This document shows positions 17,494 to 25,866 of a stretch of DNA of 64,000 nt, piece after piece. Location: the NCBI RefSeq assembly GCF_000376445.1, contig NZ_AQXI01000001.1, positions 838,962-902,961 of the forward strand, read 5' to 3'. The notes beneath the pieces were generated by a model. It saw only the letters and a program-made list of their open reading frames with translations. It ran no database searches and had not been told where the DNA came from. The position numbers and the translations under genes were made by a program. Source of the stretch: Haladaptatus paucihalophilus DX253. GTDB lineage: Archaea; Halobacteriota; Halobacteria; Halobacteriales; Haladaptataceae. The stretch's first letter is position 1. The number at the start of each line of letters is the position of its first letter.

Positions 17494-17724
17494 CCATCGA
17501 TTCTTCTCCTCCCTTAAAAATATGATTTTAAAAAACAGTAACAATTATAAACATCGGTTAGTTTTCGAGACGGGTTTTCGACTTCGAACCTCGTTTGATT
17601 AATTAAAGTAATAATCACATAGTATAATTATTCGATCGTTCGGACTCGGTTCGGACACCGGTCCCCGCTACGTGCAGGCTCGACACTCCCCGTCGCCGGA
17701 CTACCTGACTGCAAGGAGGGAGAA
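17494..17724. other. AT-rich intergenic region
   Basis: Positions about 17515-17640 are far richer in A and T than the rest of the window, with tracts such as ATGATTTTAAAAAACAG and TTAATTAAAGTAATAATC. An imperfect dyad (AATAATCACATAGTATAATTATT) lies near 17608-17630. It holds promoters for one or both flanking genes. I see no gene. Confidence 0.4.
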
Positions 17725-18072
17725 ATGGTTACGAACACACATACGAACCACCACGACGACACACGCGTTCCATCGACATCGGAACTGTTCTCGATCTACG
17801 GACACCATCAGCGACGTATCGCCCTCCGTTATCTGTTGGACCACGAGTGTCCGGTTTCGTTGGACGAACTCGCCACGTTCGTCGTCGAACACGAAGCCGT
17901 CTGCACTGACGACAGACGATGCGTGTCCATCGAACTGCACCACAATCACCTGCCGCGACTCGACTGCCATGGCTGCATCGAGTACGATATCGACACGAAC
18001 ACCGTGGAGCGCGCGTTCGACGACCCGACGCTCAAAACCGCCTTCGAACGTGCTACTGGTACATTCGGGTGA
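17725..18072 (+). CDS. Haloarchaeal winged-helix protein (DUF7344-like)
   Basis: 115 residues. The core (TSELFSIYGHHQRRIALRYLLDH, SLDELATFVVEHEAV, SIELHHNHLPRLDCHGCIEYDIDTNTVE) is the DUF7344 winged-helix pattern common in haloarchaeal regulators. The same type of domain ends the 42.1-43.0 kb protein. A GTGCGGC...GCCGCAC hairpin follows eight bases after the stop. Target unknown. Confidence 0.75.
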   Translation: MVTNTHTNHHDDTRVPSTSELFSIYGHHQRRIALRYLLDHECPVSLDELATFVVEHEAVCTDDRRCVSIELHHNHLPRLDCHGCIEYDIDTNTVERAFDDPTLKTAFERATGTFG

Positions 18073-18079
18073 ATGTGAG

Positions 18080-18100
18080 GTGCGGCGGTAGAGGCCGCAC
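18080..18100 (+). terminator. Hairpin after the DUF7344-like gene
   Basis: A 7-bp GC stem (GTGCGGC/GCCGCAC) with a 7-base loop, starting eight bases after the stop codon. There is no clear U-tract behind it, so a terminator role is tentative. The 200 bp that follow (18101-18306) hold no gene, only the promoter region of the next gene. Confidence 0.4.
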
Positions 18101-18306
18101 CCGTCAGAGACACATTGCAGTACCGACTGCCTGCTGTGACAGTGAAAACACCGTCCGCAGGCGTTCTCGGAATGTGACTGGTAGGATATATGTCTTTGGT
18201 TAATAATTCGGAGTTGTCTATTTATCCTGTATTTCTTCGGACATATAAGCGACCCGACGGGGGAACGAACGCAAGGTTTAGGCGCACTTGTCGAGCAGTG
18301 TTCGGT

Positions 18307-19143
18307 ATGGCGATTCACAGCGACTGGGGGGACTGGCTGCCACGCGCGGTCGAAGACGCGACGCCGGAGGGTTTTTCGCTCTGGTATCTCGGCTGTAACG
18401 GATTCATCCTGAAGGGGAGCGACGGAACGACGCTGTTCATCGACCCCTACGTCGGGACCGGCGACCCACCGCGAACGGTGCGAATGATCCCCGTTCCGTT
18501 CGACCCGGACGACGTGACGGAGGCGGACGCGGTGCTGGCGACCCACGAACACACCGACCACGTTCACGGGCCGAGTCAAGCCCCCATCCTCGAATCGACG
18601 GGCGCGACGTTCTACGCGCCGGACGACAGCCTCGCTGTCGCGCGCGACGACGAGAAGTGGACCGAGGAGTGGGACGTTTCTCCCGACCAATTCGAAGCGG
18701 TCGAGGAGGGCGACACCTTCGAAGTCGGCGAGTTCACCGTCCACGTCGAACCCGCTCACGACGACGACGCGACCCACCCCGTCTCCTACGTCATCGAACA
18801 CGAGTCGGCCACGTTCTTCCACGGCGGCGACACCAAACCCGGCGACGAACTCGCCGCCATCGGCGAGGAGTACGACATCGACCTCGGCGTGTTGGCGTTC
18901 GGCTCCGACGGCTGGATTCCCGACAAGGAAACCCGCGAGCCGAAGTACACGAAATGGTACAGCGACGAAAACGAAATCGCCGCCGCCGCGGACGCCCTGC
19001 AACTGGACTGCCTGCTTCCGACCCACTGGGACATGTGGAAAGGACTGACGGCGGACCCGACCGCGCTCTACGACCACACGCGGAGTTACGACTACCCCGA
19101 ATCACTCGAAATCGTAGAAATCGGCGACCGCGTTGACCGTTAG
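18307..19143 (+). CDS. Metallo-beta-lactamase-fold hydrolase (UlaG-like)
   Basis: 278 residues from ATG 18307; earlier in-frame codons lie in AT-rich non-coding sequence. The metal-binding motif is THEHTDHVHGP. Further ligands are in VEPAHDDD, FHGGDTKPGDE and a late PTHWDMW. GFSLWYLGCNGFILKGSDGTTLFIDPYVG is typical of the UlaG/L-ascorbate-6-phosphate lactonase branch. The physiological substrate is unknown. The last bases overlap the convergent gene at 19140. Confidence 0.85.
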   Translation: MAIHSDWGDWLPRAVEDATPEGFSLWYLGCNGFILKGSDGTTLFIDPYVGTGDPPRTVRMIPVPFDPDDVTEADAVLATHEHTDHVHGPSQAPILESTGATFYAPDDSLAVARDDEKWTEEWDVSPDQFEAVEEGDTFEVGEFTVHVEPAHDDDATHPVSYVIEHESATFFHGGDTKPGDELAAIGEEYDIDLGVLAFGSDGWIPDKETREPKYTKWYSDENEIAAAADALQLDCLLPTHWDMWKGLTADPTALYDHTRSYDYPESLEIVEIGDRVDR

Positions 19144-19439
19144 TGCGAGTGGCCGGTCGCCTGCTCGAACGTGATGCCGATTCGGTCCTCGAACAGTTCT
19201 CGCGCCTTTTCCTCGATGGCAACGACGTCCTCGCTGGGTTCGCCCTGCGTGTGGTGAACGGCCGCGTGGGCCTGCTGGACGAACGAGACGATAGCCATGT
19301 CGCCGACGACCGTTTCTCGGGATTCGTCCTCTTCGCGGAGGAGGTCGATGAGTCCCGGCGGGAGTTCGATCTCGTCGCTGTTGCCGTCCGGTCCTTCGAT
19401 GGTGTACGTTTCCGTTTCGACGGAGTCGGTATCTACCAT
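19140..19439 (-). CDS. Conserved haloarchaeal protein
   Basis: 99 residues from ATG 19439. It reads MVDTDSVETETYTIEGPDGN, then DEIELPPGLIDLLREED and VVGDMAIVSFVQQAHAAVHHTQGEPSEDVVAIEEKARELFEDR, and ends with HSH. It is acidic and mostly helical. The LPPGLIDLL segment followed by a long helix is seen in a small haloarchaeal family (DUF7545-like, uncertain). Function unknown. Confidence 0.6.
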   Translation of the reverse strand: MVDTDSVETETYTIEGPDGNSDEIELPPGLIDLLREEDESRETVVGDMAIVSFVQQAHAAVHHTQGEPSEDVVAIEEKARELFEDRIGITFEQATGHSH

Positions 19440-19682
19440 ACCTCCGCTTTGACGTGAAGCGTTAAGGGTCTGTGGATGCCGACTGCACCGCGACCGCGGG
19501 TTCAAATTTGTGTCCGTATCGGTACAAGCCATCCGTAACTTTTCTCGAACCAATTCGGCGGAATTCGTACCAAAGGCCACTTAACGCTGTATTCGGTAGG
19601 GAGTAGCGATGAATCTGAAGGAGAAAAATCTCTTTCGTACTATCGTGACACAACTACCACCCGACCCGTCGTCACACGCACA

Positions 19683-20903
19683 ATGGCATCGTTAGTTCTC
19701 GTCGTCGCCGTCGCGCTGACGGCATCGATGTTCATGTCGTGGACGGTGGGCGCGAACAGCAATTCGGCGCCCGTCGCACCCGCCGTCGGGGCGAACGCGC
19801 TGTCCGTCCTCCGCGCCGCGCTCTTGGTCGGGGTCGTCGCCGGACTCGGGGCCATCGTCCAGGGCGGGAGCATCTCCGAAACAATCGGGAAAGACCTCGT
19901 GACCGGCGTGACGATAACGCCGGTCGCGGCCGCGGCGGCCCTGCTGACCGCCGCGACGCTCATCACCATCGGCAACACGCGCGGCTATCCGATTCCCTCG
20001 GCGTTCGCCGTCACGGGGGCGATGGTCGGCGCGGGCATCTCGCTCGGCGGCGGGTTCGCCACGGACGAGTACGTCAGAATCCTCGCCTTCTGGTTCACGA
20101 TTCCTATCGCAAACGCCATCATCGCCTACAGCGTCGCTCGGACGCTCAGAAGCGAGTCGGTGCCGGAATCGGTCGGCATCCCTCTGTTGGCCGGACTGGT
20201 CGGCTACGCCGTCGCCAACATTCAACTGACGGTGACGCCGAAACCGAACGGCGCGCCGGGGTCCATCGCCCGCGCGCTCTCGACCGACTGGCACCTGCTT
20301 CCGAATCACGTTTTCGGAAGCTACACGCTCGGCATGGTCGTCATCAGCGTCGGCTTCGGACTCCTCGCCCTCCTCGCCACCCGGTGGGCGCTCGTGGGTA
20401 ACGAGGAGAAGGGAATCAATCGGTTTCTGGTCGTCCTCGGCCTCATGGTCGTGTTCACGAGCGGCGGGACGCAGGTCGGTCTGGCGACCGGACCGCTCGA
20501 ATCCATCTTCGAAACGGACCTTCACCTGTCCCCGGTGTACCTCCTCGCGCTCGGCGGCCTCGGCATCCTCGTCGGCGCGTGGACCCGCGCACCGCGCCTG
20601 ATTCAGGCCGTCTCACAGGAGTACGCGTCGGTGGGTCCGCGTCGGTCCATCGCCGCGCTCATCCCCGCCTTCCTCATCGCCCAACTCGCAATCGTCCTCG
20701 GTATCCCCATCTCGTTCAACAAGGTGATGATTTCCAGCATCGTCGGCGCTGGCTTGGCCGTTCGCTCGTCCGGGTCCGGCGGCGGCGTTTCGGCGTCCAA
20801 AGCGGGCTACACGCTCGGCGCGTGGGTGTTCTCGATGGTCGGTGCCGGACTCATCAGCTTCGGTCTCTATCGCGTGCTGACGATGATTCCGGGGTTCACG
20901 TGA
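19683..20903 (+). CDS. PiT-family inorganic phosphate transporter
   Basis: 406 residues with about ten membrane helices. The two PiT half-repeats are visible: FMSWTVGANSNSAPVAPAVGANAL near the N-terminus, and IPISFNKVMISSIVGAGLAVRSSG near the C-terminus. It contains GNTRGYPIPSAFAVTGAMVGAG, the internal signature of the first repeat. These low-affinity permeases import phosphate, often as metal-phosphate, with H+ or Na+. No PhoU-like gene is adjacent; an AbrB-PhoU protein lies 12 kb away. Confidence 0.92.
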   Translation: MASLVLVVAVALTASMFMSWTVGANSNSAPVAPAVGANALSVLRAALLVGVVAGLGAIVQGGSISETIGKDLVTGVTITPVAAAAALLTAATLITIGNTRGYPIPSAFAVTGAMVGAGISLGGGFATDEYVRILAFWFTIPIANAIIAYSVARTLRSESVPESVGIPLLAGLVGYAVANIQLTVTPKPNGAPGSIARALSTDWHLLPNHVFGSYTLGMVVISVGFGLLALLATRWALVGNEEKGINRFLVVLGLMVVFTSGGTQVGLATGPLESIFETDLHLSPVYLLALGGLGILVGAWTRAPRLIQAVSQEYASVGPRRSIAALIPAFLIAQLAIVLGIPISFNKVMISSIVGAGLAVRSSGSGGGVSASKAGYTLGAWVFSMVGAGLISFGLYRVLTMIPGFT

Positions 20904-20907
20904 GGGG

Positions 20908-21246
20908 TCACGAAACCAGTTGGTCGAGTATCTCCTCTTCTGCCGCCGCCGTCTTCATCTCCTCCCACGTCTCGAACTCCGTCGTCTCCGCGACGTAGCC
21001 GTCGAGACGGTCGTTCGGAAGTTCGTCCATGTCTCCCGCCTCGTCGAGGTCCCACGAACTCTCCCGATAGAAGGCGCGAAACGAGTCGTACTGGGTGTGA
21101 CTTCGCATGAACTCCTTCGAGAAGAACTCGTCCGAGTCCACCCGGGTTCCCGCCTGTAACTCGAAGACGCGCTCCTGTGCTTCTTCGAGCCGACCGTGAA
21201 GGGGGTCCAGTTCGGAGACGCGAAGGTCGAAGTCCATGCGGGCCAT
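20908..21246 (-). CDS. Hypothetical acidic protein
   Basis: 112 residues (MARMDFDLRVSELDPLHGRL); the ATG at residue 4 is an alternative start. It is mostly helical and rich in Glu and Asp, with QYDSFRAFYRESSWDLDEAGDMDEL and FETWEEMKTAAAEEE. No known motif, signal or membrane segment. It is convergent with the phosphate transporter, four bases apart. Confidence 0.55.
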   Translation of the reverse strand: MARMDFDLRVSELDPLHGRLEEAQERVFELQAGTRVDSDEFFSKEFMRSHTQYDSFRAFYRESSWDLDEAGDMDELPNDRLDGYVAETTEFETWEEMKTAAAEEEILDQLVS

Positions 21247-21320
21247 TACTCGCGTCCAAACACTAAACGCTGTGGCTGGACGTTCACTTCGCGGAAAAAC
21301 GTCGTGCCTTGAATCCTCGA

Positions 21321-22658
21321 TCAGTCGTCGGAGGCCGCCGCACCCTCTTGGGCGGCGCTCGCCTCGCCGAGTTCGGCCGTCTCCAGATAGTCGTCCGCGT
21401 CGAGGGCCGCCTTACAGCCCATTCCCGCGGCGGTCACGGCCTGCTGGTAGTGGTAGTCCACCACGTCGCCCGCGCCGAAGATGCCGGGGACGTCCGTCTT
21501 CGTCTGGTCTCCGCCTTTCCCGCCCTTCGTTCGAATGTAGCCTTCCTCGTCCAGTTCGACGCCCGTGTCTTCGAGGTAGCCCGTGTTCGGCGTGTGGCCG
21601 ATTGCGAGGAACACCGCGCCGATGTCGAAGTCGAACTCCTCGGTTTCGGGGTCGTCGAGTTTCTCGGACGGCTTTCCGTCGGGATTTCGTACCATCGTCA
21701 CGTGGTCCACGCCCCCCTCCGGCGAGCCGTGAATCTCGGTGACTTCGGTGTTCTTCATGACCTCGATTTCGCCGTCGTCGACCTTCTCCTGCAGGCGGTC
21801 CTGCCAGTAGTCCTCGGCGCGGAACTCCTCGCGGCGGTGGACGAGGTACACCTTCTCCGCGAACTTCGTCAGGAAGGTCGCCTCCTCGAAGGCGGCGTCG
21901 CCGCCGCCGACGACGATCATCTCCTCGTCGCGGAAGAACGCGCCGTCACAGGTCGCACAGGTCGAGACGCCGTAGCCCATCAGTTCGTCCTCGCCCGGAA
22001 TCGAAAGCGTGCGGGCGCTCGCGCCGCTGGCCGCGATGAGCGCGTCGGTCGTGTACACGTCGCCGTTCGTGAGCTCGACGCGGAACGGACGGGAGGACTC
22101 GTCAACGTCCTCGATGATGCCGGTCCGCACGTCGGCACCGAAGCGTTCCGCCTGTTCCTGCATGTTGTTGATGAGTTCAGGTCCGCTGATGCCGTCGGGA
22201 AATCCGGGGTAGTTCTCCACGTCCGTCGTGAGCGTCAACTGCCCGCCGGGTTCGTCGCCCTGCAGGACGAGCGGGTCGTTGTTCGACCGGGCGGAGTAGA
22301 TAGCCGCGGTGAGTCCCGAGATGCCGCTCCCCGAAACGATGACTTTCCGGTGTTCCGGGTCGGAATCGACGGTTTCACCGCCGTCGGCCAGCGCGAGGCC
22401 CAGCTTTTCGTCCAGCTCGCCTTCCTCTTCGAGCGCGCAGGTTTCGTCCCAGCCGCCGATGAGTTCGTCGTCGATGAACACTTCCGGGGCGGTTTTTCGC
22501 CCGTCGGCGCGTTCGACCATCTCCTCGAACAGCTCCTCGTCGCGGGTTACGTTGTACGTCTCGTACTCGACTCCTTTTCCGTCGAGGAGTTCTTTGGCCT
22601 TATCGCAATAGGAACAGTTCTCCTTGATGTACATCTCGACACGAGGCTCTTCGTTCAT
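21321..22658 (-). CDS. trxB: Glutaredoxin-thioredoxin reductase fusion
   Basis: 445 residues in two parts. Residues about 5-85 are a glutaredoxin domain with the redox pair C15-S-Y-C18 and the cis-Pro loop KTAPEVFIDDELIGG. Residues about 103-435 are an FAD/NAD(P) thioredoxin reductase with the GSGISG dinucleotide motif (110-115), CATCDGAFF (Cys234/237), GGGDAAFEEATFL and GIFGAGDVVDYHYQQ. The fusion would pass electrons from the flavin directly to its own glutaredoxin domain, a plausible haloarchaeal thiol-disulfide system. Whether NADPH is the donor cannot be read with confidence. Confidence 0.92.
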   Translation of the reverse strand: MNEEPRVEMYIKENCSYCDKAKELLDGKGVEYETYNVTRDEELFEEMVERADGRKTAPEVFIDDELIGGWDETCALEEEGELDEKLGLALADGGETVDSDPEHRKVIVSGSGISGLTAAIYSARSNNDPLVLQGDEPGGQLTLTTDVENYPGFPDGISGPELINNMQEQAERFGADVRTGIIEDVDESSRPFRVELTNGDVYTTDALIAASGASARTLSIPGEDELMGYGVSTCATCDGAFFRDEEMIVVGGGDAAFEEATFLTKFAEKVYLVHRREEFRAEDYWQDRLQEKVDDGEIEVMKNTEVTEIHGSPEGGVDHVTMVRNPDGKPSEKLDDPETEEFDFDIGAVFLAIGHTPNTGYLEDTGVELDEEGYIRTKGGKGGDQTKTDVPGIFGAGDVVDYHYQQAVTAAGMGCKAALDADDYLETAELGEASAAQEGAAASDD

Positions 22659-22771
22659 GGTGCAATATCACTCGTCGTCGTGTATTTACCTTGCGCTGTC
22701 TCCCGTCGTTTCCGGTTTCGCCGTCGAACTCGCTCGAAGGTCTTACCTTCGCGCTCCGCCACGATTCGGCT

Positions 22772-23056
22772 ATGGCCGCAGAGTTAGTCGAGAAGACGAA
22801 CCGCTACGAACGCCTGCTGTCGGAGGCGCTCGACGCCGCCGAAATCGCCGCGCCGACGGACACCCCGATGGGCGAAGCGGCGGTGGACTGCCGGGAGATG
22901 GCCCGGTCGTATCTGGAGGACGGGCGGCATTTCAAGGACGAGGACGATTTCGTCAACGCGCTGGCGTCGTTTTCCTACGGCCACGCGTGGCTCGACGCCG
23001 GGGCGCGCATCGGCGTCTTCGACGTTCCCCGAGAGGGGCATCTGTTCACAGTGTAG
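22772..23056 (+). CDS. DUF357-family protein
   Basis: 94 residues from ATG 22772. All helical: MAAELVEKTNRYERLLSEAL, then AAVDCREMARSYLEDGRHFKDEDDFVNALASFSYGHAWLDAGARIGVF. The 'YLEDGRHF...DFVNALASFSYGHAWLDAGVR.G' pattern is DUF357, a small archaeal helical-bundle family that resembles HEPN/PaREP1 proteins. Function unknown. It stands alone, between trxB and the small HTH gene. Confidence 0.8.
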   Translation: MAAELVEKTNRYERLLSEALDAAEIAAPTDTPMGEAAVDCREMARSYLEDGRHFKDEDDFVNALASFSYGHAWLDAGARIGVFDVPREGHLFTV

Positions 23057-23090
23057 GCCGCATACTGAATCAGTAGGGCGATGCGCTTAC

Positions 23091-23393
23091 GTGGGCAGAG
23101 TGTTTCGGTTGGGGGTGATGGAGGGCGTCCTCTGGTACGTGCTCACCGGTACCCGTGGCGGAGCCAACCGCGTTCGGTTGGTCCGGGCCGTCGACGAGCG
23201 ACCACGGAACGCCAACCAACTCGCGGAGGACTTGGACCTCGATTACAAGACGGTTCGTCACCATCTGGACGTCCTCATGGACAACGGAATCGTCGAGAAC
23301 AGCGGCGACGAGTACGGTGCGGTGTACCTGTTGACTGACCGAGTGCGACAGCACTGGGAGACGGTCGAGGAGATAATCGGGAAGGTGGAATGA
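23091..23393 (+). CDS. Winged-helix regulator, copy 1 of a paralogous pair
   Basis: 100 residues with a GTG start; ATG 23118 (MEGVLWYVLTG) is an equally good start. The HTH reads NRVRLVRAVDERPRNANQLAEDLDLDYKTVRHHLDVLMDNGIVE, a one-wing ArsR-like domain. The gene at 23898 is a clear paralogue with the same LWYVLxGxRGG opening and DYxTVRHHLDVL helix. A three-helix membrane protein lies between them, so all three may act together. Confidence 0.8.
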   Translation: MGRVFRLGVMEGVLWYVLTGTRGGANRVRLVRAVDERPRNANQLAEDLDLDYKTVRHHLDVLMDNGIVENSGDEYGAVYLLTDRVRQHWETVEEIIGKVE

Positions 23394-23451
23394 GTATGGC
23401 CGAATCTGGGAAAGCATATATGCGAACACGATTACAAAGGAGGGACGACGG

Positions 23452-23757
23452 ATGGGAATCTGGATAGACGTCGCGCGGGTTTCCACGGCGCTCAACGTGG
23501 TGTTACTCCTCGGCTTGAGCTACGTGTGGCTCGACAACTACCGTCAGTTTCAGTCGAAACACACGCTCGGTCTCTCCGTGTTTTCCGTCCTCCTTCTCGC
23601 GCAAAACGCGTTGGCGTTCTACATCTACTCGTGGGATAACTTGTTGTCCGTTTGGTTCGCAACCAAGGTTCCCGCCCCCGCGTGGAAAGCGATGCTCGCG
23701 CTTCACGTCCTCGAATTTCTTGCGCTGGTGTTCCTCGCGTGGGTCACGTGGGACTGA
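23452..23757 (+). CDS. Small membrane protein between two HTH genes
   Basis: 101 residues, three hydrophobic helices: VARVSTALNVVLLLGLSYVWL, TLGLSVFSVLLLAQNALAFYIY and AWKAMLALHVLEFLALVFLAWV. It follows the first winged-helix gene by 58 bp and precedes the second. Haloarchaea often pair such small membrane proteins with a one-wing HTH protein, suggesting a membrane-linked sensor or transporter of unknown ligand. No catalytic motif is seen. Confidence 0.75.
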   Translation: MGIWIDVARVSTALNVVLLLGLSYVWLDNYRQFQSKHTLGLSVFSVLLLAQNALAFYIYSWDNLLSVWFATKVPAPAWKAMLALHVLEFLALVFLAWVTWD

Positions 23758-23897
23758 CCTCCTCTTCTCGACCGTCGCCTCTCGGACTAGATGACCATTT
23801 ACGCGTGTTTAGCCACTCCATAGCAAGGGGTCCGGAGGACCTACGAAACGTCCGTGACACCTCGAACTCGAAGCGCACCGACCGGGGCGTGGTCAAG

Positions 23898-24179
23898 GTG
23901 AGCGGAAGCGGGAAACTGTGGTACGTCCTCTCCGGCAGTCGCGGCGGCGCTCGCCGGGCGACCCTACTGGCGGAACTCGCCGAGGAGCCGCGCAATCCGA
24001 ACCGGTTGGCGGCCGACCTCGACATCGACTACAGCACCGTTCGGCATCATCTGGACGTCCTCGTCGAGCACGAGCTCGTCGAAACGGAGACGGGAGATTA
24101 CGGGTCGCGGTACGTCCTATCGGCGGAAACCGAACGGAACTGGGAGGAGGTCGAGCGGATAATCCGAACGGTGTCGTAG
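23898..24179 (+). CDS. Winged-helix regulator, copy 2
   Basis: 93 residues from GTG 23898; GTG 23889 is also possible, and the frame stays open further upstream without coding character. GKLWYVLSGSRGGARRATLL, then PRNPNRLAADLDIDYSTVRHHLDVLVEHELVETETGDYG, matches copy 1 at about half the positions. Both share the 'ERxWExVExII' C-terminus. The duplication probably arose locally around the membrane protein gene. Confidence 0.78.
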   Translation: MSGSGKLWYVLSGSRGGARRATLLAELAEEPRNPNRLAADLDIDYSTVRHHLDVLVEHELVETETGDYGSRYVLSAETERNWEEVERIIRTVS

Positions 24180-24193
24180 CGTCCCGACACGGC

Positions 24194-25387
24194 TCAGCCG
24201 AGGACGCCGAATCCGTTCATCGGACCGAACAGGACGTGAAGCAGGACGCCGACGACGAGCGCGGGTATCGTGGTGTAGATGGACGCCACGACCGCGGCCG
24301 TTTTGTCGATGGCGATGAGCGGGAAGAGGGCGTCCCCGTCCTGACTGATGGCGTTCGCGGTGAGCGCGGAGAACGGTATCGCGCCCTCGGCGTACACACT
24401 GGCGAGCACGATTTGCGGGCCACAGCCGGGAATCAGGCCGACGACGGCACCGGCGATGGGGGCGAGGAGGCCCGCGGCCGCGGCGAGCGCGCCGACGTCG
24501 ATACCGAACAGCAAGACACCGTACTCGTAGAGCAGGTACGCGGCGAGCACCCAGACGGTGACGAAACTCGTTTCCATCGCCGCGTGCGTGAGGGTTTCGT
24601 ACGCATCCCCGAACGATTCGGGTGCCCGACCGACGTGCCCGTCGCCGAGGTAGTGTCGGCCGACGAAGTAGAGATACAACGACAGGGTGGTTCCCGTCAC
24701 TCCGACGACGGTGAACGCTCCGGCATAGGAGGGACCGACGGTGAGCGCGACGTCCGGCGCACCCGCGAGCAGGTACATCACTCCGAGGACGAGCGCGGCG
24801 GCCGCCGACACCCACCAGACCGCGTGAGCCGCGTGACTCAGCGGCGTCAGGACTGACGAGGTTCGTGCGGCCCCCGTTTCACAACCTGCGTCGTACTCGT
24901 GCGTCGGATTGCCGCCGGGACCGTCGGCGGCGAACCCCCCGTCGGTCGCGGTCCGTCCGAACGATGCGACGGCGCGGTCGATTCGGCCGACACCCATCCC
25001 GAAGCGGTCGATGGCGTAGCCGGAGAGGACGGCCGTCACGAAGGCGACGCCGTAGGCGTACAATCCCGCTTTCGGGGCCAGTGCGAGGATGACGAACGCC
25101 GAATCACCGGCGGTCGCGATGAGCGTTGCGACGACGGTGCCGAAGCTAACCGTCCCGCGAACGTACAGCGGCATCATCACGATTGCCCCGCCACAGCCCG
25201 GCGTGAGTCCCATGAGAGCGCCGAACAACGGTTGGAGGCGCTCGTTTTCGGAGAGTCGCTCGACCAGCGCCCCGTTCGTTCGGTACTGGACGAGTCCGAA
25301 GAGGAGGACGGTAACGGCGACGAACGCACTCACCTGCACGTAGCCGTCCCTGACGGATGCGAAGAATATCTCCACAACGTTATTCAT
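24194..25387 (-). CDS. Putative 10-TM manganese/heavy-metal transporter (ArsP_2-like)
   Basis: 397 residues from ATG 25387; a GTG three codons earlier is possible. About ten membrane helices lie in two similar halves, each with a P-G-C-G motif: LTPGCGGAIVMMPLYVRGTVSFGTVVA and LIPGCGPQIVLASVYAEGAIPFSALTA. The central loop (about residues 125-185) is hydrophilic and contains HEYDAGC. This matches the family annotated as 'putative manganese transporter' or 10-TM heavy-metal exporter. An 18-bp dyad over its promoter (25422-25439) suggests control by a DtxR/MntR-type metal repressor. Confidence 0.82.
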   Translation of the reverse strand: MNNVVEIFFASVRDGYVQVSAFVAVTVLLFGLVQYRTNGALVERLSENERLQPLFGALMGLTPGCGGAIVMMPLYVRGTVSFGTVVATLIATAGDSAFVILALAPKAGLYAYGVAFVTAVLSGYAIDRFGMGVGRIDRAVASFGRTATDGGFAADGPGGNPTHEYDAGCETGAARTSSVLTPLSHAAHAVWWVSAAAALVLGVMYLLAGAPDVALTVGPSYAGAFTVVGVTGTTLSLYLYFVGRHYLGDGHVGRAPESFGDAYETLTHAAMETSFVTVWVLAAYLLYEYGVLLFGIDVGALAAAAGLLAPIAGAVVGLIPGCGPQIVLASVYAEGAIPFSALTANAISQDGDALFPLIAIDKTAAVVASIYTTIPALVVGVLLHVLFGPMNGFGVLG

Positions 25388-25421
25388 CCGCTCCACGCTC
25401 CGTTCTGCCTACCGGAGATGG

Positions 25422-25439
25422 TTTTAGACATATCTAAAA
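25422..25439. promoter_or_regulatory. Metal-repressor-like operator upstream of the transporter
   Basis: TTTTAGACATATCTAAAA is an inverted repeat with 7-bp arms and a 4-base spacer. It lies 35-52 bp upstream of the transporter ATG and overlaps the only AT-rich promoter candidate. It resembles the TTTAGG..CCTAAA dyads of DtxR/SirR/MntR regulators, with A in place of G. A second weaker dyad (CACTATACTACATTAGTG) follows near 25450. Confidence 0.45.
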
Positions 25440-25540
25440 GCTAGTTTAGCACTATACTACATTAGTGTTTTGCCCGTCGAACAACCGTCGTCTCTCCTCC
25501 GAAGAACTGAGATAGTGCCATATGATATCAATAGCCGCAA

Positions 25541-25547
25541 TTTTTAT
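25541..25547 (+). promoter_or_regulatory. TATA element of the cold-shock gene
   Basis: TTTTTAT lies 29 bp upstream of the ATG at 25576. Standard archaeal TATA-to-start spacing then predicts transcription beginning within a few bases of the ATG, as is common for haloarchaeal leaderless transcripts. Confidence 0.45.
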
Positions 25548-25575
25548 GCCCGTCACTCCGTTCTATCTACCTGCA

Positions 25576-25770
25576 ATGGCGAAAGGTACGGTAACCTTCT
25601 TTAACGACACCGGCGGCTACGGTTTCATCGAGACTGACGACGCGGACGACGACGTGTTCTTCCACATGGAGGATGTCGGCGGCCCGGACTTAGAGGAGGG
25701 ACAAGAAGTCGAATTCGACATCGAACAGGCGGACAAAGGCCCACGCGCGACGAATCTCCAGCGGCTCTGA
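25576..25770 (+). CDS. cspA: Cold-shock domain protein
   Basis: 64 residues from ATG 25576 (MAKGTVTFFNDTGGYGFIET). The CSD RNA-binding motifs are present as GYGFIET (RNP1-like) and DVFFHMEDV (RNP2-like). In-frame upstream codons (from 25522) overlap the promoter and are rejected. It is a small acidic single-strand nucleic-acid chaperone and probably monocistronic. Confidence 0.95.
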   Translation: MAKGTVTFFNDTGGYGFIETDDADDDVFFHMEDVGGPDLEEGQEVEFDIEQADKGPRATNLQRL

Positions 25771-25866
25771 ACGAATCTCGTTCGGGGGACGAACGACGGA
25801 CAGCGGCCGCTCAGTTTCGGCAGAGCGCCAACAAGATTTTTCTCCTTTCCGACCGATACTGTCGGT

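Noticed and set aside
21309-22787. Long plus-strand frame opposite the thioredoxin reductase gene
   Set aside because: Antisense shadow of a high-GC gene; the minus strand has full motif support.
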